This document shows positions 1 to 11,095 of a DNA stretch of 64,000 bases, one piece after another. A program made the position numbers and the translations under genes. The stretch lies in assembly GCA_930367215.1 (NCBI GenBank), contig OV884056.1, positions 234,599,127-234,663,126 on the forward strand, given 5' to 3'. The notes below the pieces were generated by a model that was given only the letters and a program-made list of their open reading frames with translations, did no database searches and had not been told where the DNA came from. Within the stretch, counting starts at the first letter, position 1. Each line of letters starts with the position of its first letter. This DNA is from Pollenia angustigena (taxonomy: Eukaryota > Arthropoda > Insecta > Diptera > Polleniidae).

Positions 1-453
1 AACCATTTGAAATTATTTTTATTTTTAAAAACATTCCATAAAACATAGCAAACATCCGCAAAAAATACTTTTATACATCCAACATACCTTAACATACCCC
101 AGACAAAAAATTATATCTCAAGATCCGCGATAAAGAATTTAGAATCCAGCATTCTCCGAAAATATAGCAGATATAGTCATCTTTACCACCAGTCACCCTT
201 CCAAATTCAACAAACTGCCATAAAAGTAAATGCTTTACAACCCTGTAGTTTTTCGTGGCAATTTACCCCAAAAGTGGCAGTACTATACACAGTAGACTGG
301 TTATAAAACTTTCCACATTGATCATCAATCGGAAGACTGGTTCTAAAACTGTTGAAAATTTTACTGTCAGTTTGTGCTGGCACTTAGCTGTCTTTTTGTG
401 TCGCAGATGGTGGATAGTAAAATGTATGTCATTGAGCATTTCGTTCATTTTAC

Positions 454-480
454 GAGAGAGAGTGAGAGAGAGAGAGAGAG
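454..480. repeat. (GA)n microsatellite
   Basis: A run of GA dinucleotides with one GT interruption. The first ~690 bases of the window otherwise show no recognisable gene; their short open frames have no family signature. Confidence 0.9.
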
Positions 481-689
481 AAACAGAACGTATGACAACA
501 CAATCAGAAAAGCAGATTTATGGTTGGTATAAGGAGACTGTTAAGGATAAGCCAAGAAGAACCGACTTATGAACTGTCTTTTTGTGGCCTCTTAGTGACA
601 ATCTACATCCTCGTAGGACATCCCCTTGTTAAAGTGGCCGGCCATATGGCTAGCATTCGGACTGGTTGTGTCATAAAGGGGCTAGTATT

Positions 690-886
690 ACAACCAGCCA
701 GATGAACTACAGGGAAGACTTCGCCTAACACACAGTAGGCTCACACACCAACACTTGATATTAAAAGATTCACAACCTGTTTGCGTTTTCTGCAACAACG
801 CAATATTAACAACAATTCATCTGCTAGTAGAATGTCAGGCTCTCTATAACACCCGATTAAGAATATGCAACTCGCACAGTATTATA
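690..886 (+). pseudogene. 3' coding tail of a non-LTR retrotransposon (RNase H-bearing type)
   Basis: One frame starting near 716 reads RLRLTHSRLTHQHL, then a C-x2-C ... H-x4-C zinc-knuckle-like block (CVFC followed by HLLVEC). In I/LOA/R1-type non-LTR elements this arrangement follows the RNase H domain at the end of ORF2. The upstream RNase H region is not readable and stops appear in all frames, so this is a dead 3' fragment. The frame is cut at 886 by the foldback element beginning at 887. The exact clade cannot be told from this tail. Confidence 0.7.
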
Positions 887-1373
887 CACGTAGAGAAAAA
901 ATATGTTTAAATACGGTCACCTCCAACCAAACTATTTTTAAAGAAAATTTTAAACATATTATGGCTAATATAACCATATAATTGTCAGCGACAACCATAT
1001 TAAGGTTAAATTAGTCCTCCATAAAGAAGCCACAATCATATTATGGTTGTCTATAAAAATGGTATAGTTAAATATGACAATAATTTGTTTTTAAATTTAC
1101 AATACTATTTTCCTCGTTTCCAAGAGCAACATACTATGGTTGAAAACCAACCATGTTGTTATAAGTGTTAAACATATTTTAGTTATTATTAACCATACCA
1201 TGTTCGAAGGCAACCATAAAATGATTGCGGCTTCTTGATGGAGGCCTTATTTAACCAAAATATGGTTATCGCTGACAAAAATATGGTTATAATAAACATA
1301 ATATGTTTAAAATTTTCTTTAAAAATAGTTTGGTTGGAGGTGACCATATTAACACATGTTTTTTCTCTGGGTG
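887..1373. mobile_element. TA-flanked foldback element, CACNNAGAGAAAAAA family (complete copy)
   Basis: The two ends are inverted repeats of about 150 bp. Both arms carry the same GGTCACCTCCAACCAAACTA block and the same AAGAAGCC block. Both ends abut TA (885-886 and 1374-1375), as expected for Tc1/mariner-type target duplication. The interior is AT-rich with many AACCATA/TATGGTT motifs and has no coding capacity. It sits inside the retrotransposon tail at 690-886. Relatives of this end sequence occur at 13,703, 18,013, 20,211 and 32,127. Confidence 0.85.
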
Positions 1374-1375
1374 TA

Positions 1376-2705
1376 GATCACAGAACGGCTTTGTGCAATT
1401 GCAAAAAAAACCGCATTAAATGAACAGCAACAAATACACTCACTTGCGGTCATACAATCAAACTTGCGCAACCACAAACATTCGCTGCTGGTTTGCAGTC
1501 ATTCAAATAATGCACATCGTGCTATGTTATTTATACAATCGTTAGCTTCGTTTTTTAATAAAGATGTTTGTGTGTTCGGTGCAACAATGATTGTTTTGGT
1601 AAAGAAAAAAAATACAAGCCAGAAATCAAGCAATTATTACTCATGAAGACATTCAGCAGTAACTATGTATGTAGTACAAGAAAAACAAATTGAAATTAAA
1701 CAAAACGCACATATGTAGGTACAAACAATTTCCATAGAAACAGACTTTTTTTCATCTTAAAAAGTACAGTAGTTCTGTATGTAGGTACAATGTATTCTTG
1801 TTATTGTTGTTAATTTTAACAAAGCGTCTCATCGCGTGGTTTATTGTTGTTATTGTTGTTAATGTTAACAAAGCGTCTCATCGAGTGGACAATGACAAGC
1901 AAGCAAAGCACTTTCAATAACAAACGCACACATGCAAAAATCAAATGTGTACGAAACGATGTAAAAACGCACATGTGTGCAAAATTTTGAACATGTAATA
2001 TTACAAATGACAAAGTTTTTGTACCTAGAGGACCGCTACGCACAAAAAAAGATAAAAATAAATCATCAAAAATCACGATAAAAGTTTAATTTTGTTGCAT
2101 AGTGTAATTTAAACAAACATTAAGTACTTGTTTTTGCTTAAACCAGTAAAAGAAACTACTACTGTAATTATTTAATTTATATAATATTCATGTGTATAAA
2201 TAAATTTTTATTTATTCATACTAATTAGTATTGCAGATAGGTTATTTGGTTTCAGATTTTTACAATTCCAAAAAACCTAAGTGTCATAACGTAAGCTGTG
2301 ATTAGAAAAACAAAATTTTCTCAACCGATATATCGTCAGCTCAGAATTGGTTTGGCGCATATGCGGAAAAGTCGGAGTGGAGAAAACGACAAAGAAGATT
2401 TACATGAAGATTTCTTAAAATGTACCTGATAGAATTTTTTTATATTTTTACCACTGCTTCCGCTATATGTTTTGAAGAAAAATGTAAATTTTTTCTAAAA
2501 AAAAAATTAAAAAAGTTGCTTTTTGTGCTGCATATGTATACTTATTGCTGTGTATTGAATAACTTGTTGTTGAGATGATCTTTTTTATAGTTTTTTTATT
2601 TGATTTTACTTTACAAAAACAGAAAAAACAGTTCTACTGTTATGAAAAGTTATATAAAAAGTCACAAATTAAACAACTAAAATAATGCAAAAGTAAACAG
2701 AAAAT
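1376..2705. other. gene-free AT-rich stretch
   Basis: No coding or RNA signature seen apart from the 49-bp tandem duplication listed separately. Short open frames here have no recognisable motif. Confidence 0.6.
1799..1890. repeat. two-copy tandem repeat, period about 49 bp
   Basis: The phrase TAACAAAGCGTCTCATCG occurs at about 1817 and again at about 1866, each preceded by TTATTGTTGTTA-like sequence. This is a simple local tandem duplication. Confidence 0.85.
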
Positions 2706-3575
2706 TTAAAACTTAATATTGAGTAAATTTTTATAATAAGCTTTATCAACACGTGGAAGAAATATAAGCAAGTCTTTTATGTCTCTATTTTTATCGCTGG
2801 AAATAAATGATGGTTTCGATATTTTCAAAACATTCGTCAACAAATTCTCAGGAGTTTTCAAACAATTTGTTGATGCAGACTTAACCAAAATTGCATTTTT
2901 ATATGTTTCCTCTCTGGTTGAAGTTTTATAATATATACATAAATCGTTATTTTAACTGTATAGAAGTACTTTAATTTAAGCAAAAGGGACTTTTCGAAAG
3001 TTTATTTTATTTGCTTCCAACGAGTATGTGCGAAAATTTTCCGGAAGCATTTCCATAACTTTAAGTTTTGTTTTATTATTTGGCATTCTTTTAAGCAAAT
3101 TTAGTAAATGAAGAGGACTATGAATTTCAATATTCTGTAAGTGCCGGTCAATAACACCATGGACACAGTCCACTTCTTGAATTAAAGAAAGTTCTGGTTC
3201 TGAAGACTTTTGTATAACGGCATCAATATTATTTTGTTTAAAGAACATTTTGATTGCGGTTGCGTTAATTTGATTTTTATTTTGAGGTACGCAAGAATCG
3301 CTCCGTAATGTCAAAGTTTTAATTAGTGAATAATCTTTTATTAATTTATTTAAAATTTTAATTAAAGCACTAGCAATATCGTTACCACTCCGACCGCTAT
3401 GAGCTTCCGTCCACAAGGCACAATAAGCAAAAGTTGGTATATTTGGCAAAATAATGGTTGCTGTAAGATTGCACATATTCAATTTTCGTTTGTAGTAAAA
3501 TGTTGAAGCATTTCCCTTAGGTAGGCTAAAAACAGTTTGCATATCATAGCAAACCGTACACTTGGTTGGGTCCAT
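2706..3575 (-). pseudogene. DUF7869-like (RNase H-fold) repeat-associated ORF with two in-frame stops
   Basis: Reading from an ATG at 3573-3575 the frame gives MDPTKCTVCYDMQTVFSLP, then YYKRKLNMCNL, an A-x-WTEAHSGRSGNDIAS block, LRSDSCVPQNKNQINA, and QEVDCVHGVIDRHLQNIEI. This order (early Asp, D-S-C-x2-Q-N-K-N, late V-D-x-V-H) matches what I recall of the DUF7869 domain in insect and cnidarian uncharacterised proteins, which looks like an RNase H-fold transposase core. The frame stops with TAA at 2976-2978 and again at 2952-2954, then continues in the same frame as ...DIKDLLIFLPRVDKAYYKNLL, which fits the family C-terminus. The N-terminal half expected for the family is absent. It is probably a decayed transposon or transposon-derived gene; that role is inference. 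Confidence 0.6.
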
Positions 3576-3599
3576 TATTTTTATAAAACTATTTTTCAC

Positions 3600-4426
3600 A
3601 AATTAATTTTCTTGTTGTCATTTTATTTTGCTTTAACTATATTTTTTCTTACGGCAATGCAGCAAAGCAACAGTAAAATTTATTTTGTACGTTTTTGTAT
3701 GAAGAATTTGCTGCAATCGCCAAACAATGGCTTGTAGAGCAAAACAGTACTAAAAAAATTTTGAAACAGTTGATATGCAGCAAAATTAATGCTTTATATC
3801 TCAGAAACCATCAAAATTTTCGCCAAACAGGTTTTTGATTTAGAAAAAGGGTATTAAAAAAATATATTCCTCATACCTAACTAATTTTTTTTTAAAAATG
3901 GTCGGTAGGTCAAACCAGTAATGAGCTGACGTTATGTAACTGGTTTCATTTTAATCAAAATGTGAAATTTTCGTTTTAATATCGTTAATAGTTCCAATTT
4001 TATAACGTTTTTTCCATCTCCTGTAAACTTTTGAAAACTGCAAATAGGTTATTTCTTCTTTTAGGTGGCGATATGATTCTTACAACATCTTCAGCTAAAA
4101 AACAAAATTAAACGTTCGCATAAGTATTCATACTAATCCTTTTTGTATGAAATTTATTTTTGTATATACATATAACACAAGCCGATAGTCTCAGTTGCGA
4201 GTGCTTTAGCTTTAAGATTTATTGTAATTTTAATTATAATAAATATCTAAATAAATAAATAAAAAATAGGAAACATTAAACGAATAAAAAAAAAAACATG
4301 AAGAGTTGTTGAATCAATTAAAAAATTATTTGCTTAAACTTTTGACGTTTATAATATTTTATTAATTTTTTTTTTTAACCATGTCATTGTGTCAAACAAT
4401 AAAACAATGTCGCCAAACGAATAATA
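3600..4426. other. AT-rich spacer, no gene recognised
   Basis: Contains ordinary AT-rich DNA. The stretch near 4200-4270 ends in a TAAATAAATAAAT run that could be a retrotransposon tail, but no coding part accompanies it. Confidence 0.5.
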
Positions 4427-4651
4427 ATTTGTTGAACGTGTGTGAAGATAAATATGAAAAGTTAAATTCGTTTTTAAAAAATATCGCATGCGATAAAAAA
4501 TATTTTAAAAAAATATCGCATGCGTATTATAAAGAAAATACGACTTTTTACACGAAATTTTAAAGTTTTTATGAAAAATTAATAATTTTTATTTAATATT
4601 TTAAACTAATTAGATATTTAGTTAGTCTTTTTATATTAAAAATTATGATTT

Positions 4652-5150
4652 TTGAAAAAATACGACTTAGAGTGAAATTCTCATGAAAGTGCTGTGTGAG
4701 GGATATGGCCACTGTGTCCAAACCCTTCGATCTCAGGGAATCAAACCTAATGGAAAATGAAGACTATGGATAGGGCTACAATGACCTATAAGCACTTTAT
4801 CCAAATTGTATGTGTGAACATTTTTATACATTTTTGAAAAAATACGACTTAGAGTGAAATTCTCATGAAAGTGCTGTGTGAGGGATACGGCCACTGTGTC
4901 CAAACCCTTTGATCTCTGGGAATCAAACCTAATGGAAAATGAAGGCTATGGACAGGGCTACAATAACCTACAAGCACTTAATCCAAATTGTAGTTGTAAA
5001 ATTTTTATACATTTTTGAAAATTTGACTTCGAGTGAAATTCTCATGAAAGTGCTGTGTGAGGGACATGGCCACTGTGTCCAAACCCTTCGATCTCAGGGA
5101 ATCAAACCTAATGGAAAATGAAGACTATGGACAAGGCTACCATAATCTAT
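4652..5150 (+). repeat. three tandem ~180-bp units in the left arm of the foldback element
   Basis: The phrase GAGTGAAATTCTCATGAAAG recurs at about 4670, 4852 and 5031 (spacings 182 and 179 bp). Each is followed by GTGCTGTGTGAGGGA and CAAACCCTT. A fourth copy lies inverted at about 5695-5868 in the right arm. Confidence 0.9.
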
Positions 5151-5151
5151 A

Positions 5152-5611
5152 TTGATCATAGCTGCAGTATGTAGAGTTCCGCAATTAAATTTGTTACGTT
5201 CAACAAAAGGCCGCAACATGATTGTTGCAACATTTTTAAATAAAACAGTAGAACGTAAAAGAACGACTATGAACAGGGCTACAATTGAAAATCTTAGACC
5301 ATTACGTACAGAAGGACTCATACAACTGCGGCGTTCTTTGTATCGAATTAATAGAGGCAATTTTATTGAAACAATCTTTGAAAAATTAAGATCCTGACGT
5401 ATATAGAACATCAATAAAAACCGAATTAATAAAATATGGAGACAGTAATATTGAATGTCCTCATTGTGAAGAAAGTCAGCTTCAATCAGTTTTTAAATGT
5501 TTAACATGGAATAGAGGAGTTGATAAAGATTGCTTTGACTACTATAATAAAATACTGAATATTCCGTATAGCCTCTTTTTCACGTGTTATTTATGCCAAA
5601 ATATGATATAA
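5152..5611 (+). pseudogene. unrecognised ORF carried inside the foldback element, one frameshift
   Basis: The first frame (5152-5397) encodes a basic stretch including NLLRSTKGRNMIVATFLNKT and LIQLRRSLYRINRGNF. It stops at a TGA near 5395. Shifting by one base just before it gives DPDVYRTSIKTELIKYG, then IECPHCEESQLQSVFKCLTW, DKDCFDYYNKI and FFTCYLCQNMI before TAA at 5609-5611. The paired cysteines (CPHC, FKC, CYLC) suggest a small zinc-binding tail, but I do not recognise the family. It could be a captured host gene fragment or the C-terminus of an unfamiliar transposase. The product is about 150 residues if the frameshift is ignored. Confidence 0.45.
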
Positions 5612-6403
5612 GTGTTTATACTACAAATTAAAAATAAAATTATAAAAAACTTCTATCAATATATCGAGCCCTTAAAGCAAAAATGATGTCACCAACAAAA
5701 ATAAAATTTTACAGGACAATTTGGATAAAATGCTTATAGGTTATTGTAGCCCTGTCCATAGTCTTGATTTTCCATTAGGTTTGATTCCCTGAGCTCGAAG
5801 GGTTTGGACACAGTGGCCGTATCCCTCACACAGCACTTTCATGAGAATTTCACTCTAAGTCGTATTTTTTCAAAAATCATAAATTTTAATATAAAAAGAC
5901 TAACTAAATATCTAATTAGTTTTAAATATTAAATAAAAATTATTAATTTTTCATAAAAACTGTAAAATTTCGTATAAATAGTCGTATTTTCTTTATAATA
6001 CGCATGCGATATTTTTAAAAATATTTTTTATCGCATGCGATATTTTTAAAAAACGAATTTAGCTTTTCATATTTATCTTCACACACGTATTTGTTAATAA
6101 CTTTTAAATTCAGCCGACGAGGCCAGACTAAATCGCTGTCTGTCATTTTGACAGCTTTTTTTTTTATAAAGGGGCAAAAGGTTGTCTCAAAATTAAAACT
6201 AAGTCGCAAAATTCGATAAGTCGCAGAACTACAAAAATAGAAAACACATTTTTCTATTTCTTGAAACACCAACATTGAATATTTTATTACCAGAGAAGAC
6301 AAAAAGAAGCAATATTCAATACTTTTACAGCAAAAAGAAATATTAAAAAAAGCAGCAAAAAATTGATAAAACAGCAAAAAAAAACACTAAAAAATGTTGT
6401 ATT

Positions 6404-7090
6404 CTAACTACTATCACTATCTACTATCATGTGGGCTTTTATGTTTTCAAATTTTAATTTTCTACGTCGATCTGTTAAAAGCGTTTTGTATAAAGAGAAG
6501 CTTCTTTCTACATCAACGGAGGTTGACGGTGCATATTTAAATTTGAGAATTTCATTAGAGGACAACTTTTTTACACATTCATCTTTTGGAACAGTACCAG
6601 ACTCTAAAATATATTTTATTTCCAAAAACTGCTGATATCCGGGCTTTCTTTTTAATATTTTCTCATATTTCTTTTTATATTGTTGGTCCTCAATCTTGCA
6701 TAGTCCGTCAAAAACTGCCGATAAAGCATTCGTGCTCTCTGAAATTAATAAACCCGCAGTTTGCAATTTTTTTATAGCAAACAAAATGTTTGCAAGATTG
6801 TATTTTAGAAATGCAAGTTGAGAACTTAGTTTGGAGTTTTCAAATATTTTTTTTTTGGATTGCACAATTGAGTCGGCATCTTGACTGTCAAGTTCTAAAA
6901 CCACGGCTTTAACTGCTGCAAGATGTTCAGCGTAGTACATTGCCGCTTCTAACCAAGCACCCCAATGAGTTGGGCATGGAGACGGTGGAAGTACAACATT
7001 AGGACTCATTTTTAGAAAGAGTTGTTGTCTTCGCGGTGCCTGTAAAAATTTTGTTTTTGTAAGATATATTTTTAACATACATATGGGCAA
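6404..7090 (-). pseudogene. hAT transposase, C-terminal half with dimerisation domain
   Basis: The frame runs without stops for about 228 codons. It includes LPPSPCPTHWGAWLEAAMYY near residue 35, and a C-terminal block KFKYAPSTSVDVERSFSLYK followed by LLTDRRRKL, which is the hAT dimerisation signature (P-x-S-x-x-x-E-R-x-F-S). The N-terminal BED finger and the first catalytic region are missing because the frame is cut at the repeat junction near 7090. A homologous fragment with a TRWGTWL-like motif lies at 62,640-62,960, and part of a probable relative at 15,405-15,515. The open frame suggests relatively recent decay. Confidence 0.8.
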
Positions 7091-7470
7091 ATCCCAGATG
7101 GATTTGCCGTCTTACACTCCATAAATAGTTCAACAAAATAACCACAATACTAATTATTGTTAAAGTTAAGGCACGAGCTCTATGTGTACATTTGTCCTTC
7201 AAGTTGTGCTGAAAAAGGTCAACAGAAAAGAGAAAGACAAAATGAAAAAACAAAAAATGTACTTGGACTTCAAGAAAAATTCTTGACAAAAGTACGAAAA
7301 AACAGAAGTAAGGAAGAAAATATGTAAAATCAGTTAAAATGGATAATCATTCAGGAAAGCAAATTTCGATCTACCAAATGTTAAAATACAATTTGGTTTA
7401 AGGATTGATGTTTGACTATTGACGTCAGCAGTCGTCGATGGCTGCGAGTGTAAGACGGCAAATCCATCTG
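7074..7470. repeat. inverted-repeat segment (two overlapping inverted pairs)
   Basis: Bases 7095-7117 are a perfect 23-bp inverted copy of 7448-7470. Bases 7074-7094 are also a perfect inverted copy of 13,489-13,509. Bases 7089-7109 form a small hairpin in their own right (GGCAAATCC ... GGATTTGCC). The arrangement suggests ends of one or more foldback elements whose interior was later invaded. Confidence 0.7.
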
Positions 7471-7473
7471 AGG

Positions 7474-7545
7474 AGATCGAGTGGTTGCGATCGAAACATG
7501 TCATGGTAACCTGCCGGCCAGGGTTCGAGCCCGAGCCACGTCAAG
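7474..7545 (+). other. possible tRNA-like / SINE head
   Basis: GGTTCGAGCC at 7522-7531 matches a Pol III B box, and AGTGGTTGCG about 40 bp upstream resembles an A-box core. A cloverleaf does not fold convincingly, so this is at best a degraded tRNA-derived repeat. Confidence 0.3.
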
Positions 7546-8879
7546 AATGAAAGATTATCAATAACAATTTTAATTAATTTTCATGTTGTAAAATTCCTTT
7601 CTTCATAAAAATAATTTAATGAAAATTAAATTTCATGAACTTAAGCCTAATTAAAAATATTAAAAATTTGGAATAAAATATAATAATAAAATACTATTGG
7701 AAAAACTGTAGCGTGCGTTATGTAGCGTGCGTCACAAAGGGTTCACGGCTTTTGTCAAAAAATTACAACATTTTTTGGCTGCGAATAAGTGCGTTGAAAA
7801 TTCTCTTATAGTCATCTTTATTTTAGGAATTAGATTTTGTATACCTTATCCTGCCAAATTCGCTAAAAATTAGGAAAACGTACACAGAAATAATTATTTT
7901 TCCAATTCAAACAAAAAATTTGTAGAATCAAACAATTTTTCGTCTGAAATCGGTCCTATAAACAAATTTGCATATTCAAACAAATTATTTGCATTTTGTT
8001 TATTGAAAAAAAAAACACTGATTTTTTTCAAACAATTAATTTAACTAAATCATATACTAAATTTCAAAATAAAAAAAAAAAAGTTTTTGCACAAGCAATG
8101 ACGCGCACACAAGTAAGCACTGTATGAGAAGATGACGGAAAGAGCAGAGCCGCCGGCTGGCTTTGAGACACATTTTTTTGTTCGAATAATTTTTGAATGA
8201 AGTCTTATTTATACACACAACACAATGTTTTTCTAAATCACTCTCTGTTGCAGTATCCTTTCCTTTGCTAAAGAAGAAATGTAACCAAAAACGGCAGCAG
8301 ACCGACTCGATATGTTTTTCTTCATCATTCTATTTTTGTATTTGATGTATTTAACCAAACAGTTTTAAAAAATTGAATACGGGATTTTGTTTCTTGTAAT
8401 TTTGTTTCTGCTATGGTTTTTCTTATAGTTGCACTTTTTTTAAAGCAGGGATGTCAGCGTCATACACAATTGTGGGAATTAATTAATTCACACACATTCT
8501 TCACACGCATTCTTACGCTCTTTCATTTATGCCCGTAATTTCTACAAAAAGATATCTAGTCATGTTCGTACCTAACAGTTCTCTTTACCTATCCGGTACC
8601 ACTATTTTGGTAATTTAAACGGTAATGTTACCTACGTGTATTAACTATCGAAAATCGTTGGTGTAAAATACATTACACTTTTACCCGTAGGTAAGGAATA
8701 CGTTTTAAAATTTGGAAAATCATAGATACCTATACACAGCTAGATATCTATTTGTTGAAATTACGGGCATTAGTGCACGAGAGTACACAATTCAGTCGTC
8801 GATTATCAAGCGATGAGTGCACATGGTTCGAATGCTTAAGTATTTTTTTATTTTTATTAAGAGTACTTGTCTCTTTATT

Positions 8880-11095
8880 CACTAATACCTGATATCAGTT
8901 GATGATCAGCTCTCTTTTCTACAACACAACGTAAACTATTTATATGATCTTGTGGTTCTTTTAAGAACAAAGAATGTAAACAGACATAATAAGCCCTGGT
9001 TCACTCAGGACAAAACAAATGATTAGTTGCAGAGATTCCTCATATGCTCGGTGGAAACGTTTTAAAACCGCAGAATTGCATGCAGAATATCGAATAATAC
9101 GTAAAATTACGAACAGATTAATTAAGAAAGCAAAATTTGACTACTATGCTTCAAAGTTTTCCGCTGTCATAGGGTCGAAAAAAACTTGGCAAGCAATTCG
9201 TGAAATTGATATTGGTAAGGCTTGTAGGCAAGGGTCCTGTACTATCGACACTAACGTCCTAAATAACCAGTTTTTAAATATCCCATATGTGGCTCCATCT
9301 GCTGCTTACTATAACCTCGCTAATGACAGTGCACACAATCATTTCTATTTTACTCATGTTGGGCAGTCTGACGTCTTATCCAGTTTATTATCAATAAAAT
9401 CTAATGCAGTTGGTGTGGACGGAATTGAGCCTAGGTTTTTGAAGATCCTCATTCTTAAACTTCTTCCTTTTATAACTTTTGTTTTTAATAAGATTTTTAC
9501 CACCAACCAGTATCCAAAAATATGGAAACTGGCTAAGATTATTCCTATACCAAAATCCAATTCTGATTACAGGCCAATAGCAATCTTGCCATTTGTATCT
9601 AGGGTTTTTGAAAGTTTAATTCATAAACAAATCTCACAATATATTGAAACAAATAATTTGCTGACTGGTCGTCAATCTGGTTTCCGTGAAAATCACAGCT
9701 GTGTTACGGCTCTTGTGGATGTTGCTGAGGACATAAGACAACAGGTAGAATGCGGTAATGTTACATTTTTAGTTCTCCTGGATCATTCCAGGGCATTTGA
9801 CACGGTTGACCACAGCATTTTGTGTTATAAGCTTAAAAATATGTTTGGATTCGCATCAACTGCCACATGCTTAATAAAGTCATATCTAACTGACAGGTGT
9901 CAATATGTTGAAACACCTTCCTCCGTTTCGACCACATTACCATTAATCCGGGGTGTTCCGCAAGGCTCGATCTTAGGTCCTCTTCTCTTTTCATTATACG
10001 TAAATGATCTTAAGAGTAAACTCGAATACTGCTGGGTTAGATTGTATGCTGACGACGTCCAGCTTTACATTAGTTGCAACAAAACTGCGGTTGATTAATG
10101 TGTGCGGACACTAAACCAGGAGTTAGGTCGTGTTTATGATTGGGCTTCTGCTAATGGTCTGGCAATAAATCCTATTAAGTCGAAAGCGTTAATTATTAAA
10201 AGGAGGTTTTTGAAACTTGATTTTAATCCTATATTGTCCATAAACAACCAGTCCATTGATATTGTAAACTCGGTCAAAAATCTTGGTGTATATTTTAACA
10301 ACACTCTCACCTGGTCTAACCACGTTAATTTTGTATGTGGTCGAACGTATTCAATGTTAAGAAATCTCTGGCAAACTCAGTATTGTACTCCAATTAAAAT
10401 TAGAACTCTCCTTGCTAAATCTTACCTAATACCGATTTTATTGTATGGCTGTGAACTATTTGCCAGTTGTGATAATAAAAGTAAAAGAAAACTAAATGTG
10501 ACCTTTAATAACATTATTCGGTATATAGTATATGGCCTTAGAAGATCTGATCATATCTCCCCTTACTCAACATTGCTCTATGGCATTAGCTTTGATAATT
10601 ATTTAAAGGTGCGCATTTTGCTGTTCATGCATAAAATTATATATGCACATCAACCGGAGCATCTTTATGAACGTCTAAGTTTTTCAGCGCTTCCCAGAGG
10701 TAAACGAATTATTGCATTTGCTTATGAAACTCTGATCTCCAAGTATCAATTCTTTATTCATGCCATCAGTCTCTGGAACGTAATTCCCTATAGATTACAG
10801 ACCATTAATAACGCAAGACAATTCAGGAAATATATTTTTTGCCATTTTTCACGTTGAATTTATATTTATATTTTTGCATGCTTTATATTGATTTTTGCTT
10901 AGATTGTCATTATACTAACTAAATTATAACTAATCCTATTTTAATTTTTTAATTACTTAATAATATTTTTGTTTTGTTATCTGATTCATTGTATTTATGT
11001 ATGTAAGCTCAGTTCCATACTGCAATATAAGACTTGTGTATGGGGCATCGAAAAGAAAATAAATAAAATAAAAATAAAAATAAATAAAATACTAA
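8880..11095 (+). mobile_element. 5'-truncated non-LTR retrotransposon (Jockey/CR1-like superfamily)
   Basis: It contains the end of an endonuclease region, a reverse transcriptase and a 3' UTR, and ends in an A-rich AAATAAAATAAAAATAAAAA tail near 11,045-11,095. The 5' end begins near 8880 where the coding similarity disappears after a TAA. It lies within the hAT element 8446-12,994. Target-site duplications could not be identified. Confidence 0.85.
8881..10857 (+). pseudogene. non-LTR reverse transcriptase ORF2 (one frameshift, one stop)
   Basis: This encodes retrotransposon ORF2, an endonuclease/reverse transcriptase. From 9019 the frame contains DYRPIAILPFVSRVFESLIH (RT motif 1/2), FRENHSCVTALVD, LVLLDHSRAFDTVDH (motif A), RGVPQGSILGPLLFSLYVND (motif B), and LYADDVQLY (catalytic YADD). 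It is broken by a single TAA at 10,096-10,098, after which the same frame continues to 10,857 through GLAINPIKSKAL, NLGVYF and LLYGCELFAS. Upstream, 8881-9010 encodes HNKPWFTQD, the typical end of the endonuclease, in another frame, so there is one frameshift near 9018. There is no RNase H domain. With only two lesions it is the best-preserved ORF in the window. Confidence 0.85.

Larger units (their letters stand above)
4436..6088. mobile_element. Mutator-like foldback element with ~380-bp terminal inverted repeats
   Basis: The left end (ACGTGTGTGAAGATAAATAT) and the reverse complement of the right end are nearly identical, and the identity runs for about 370-390 bp inward. The flanks are ATTTGTTGA (4427-4435) and ATTTGTTAA (6089-6097), a 9-bp direct repeat with one mismatch. 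Very long inverted repeats with 9-bp duplications are typical of Mutator-like elements. The left arm contains three copies of a ~180-bp unit and the right arm one inverted copy. The centre carries the ORF at 5152-5611. A fragment of the 14,564 MITE family lies at about 5661-5716. No MULE transposase motif was seen, so it is non-autonomous. Confidence 0.75.

Noticed and set aside
255..572. Host gene of about 105 codons at the window start
   Set aside because: Much of it translates the GA microsatellite; no signature, signal peptide or splice context.
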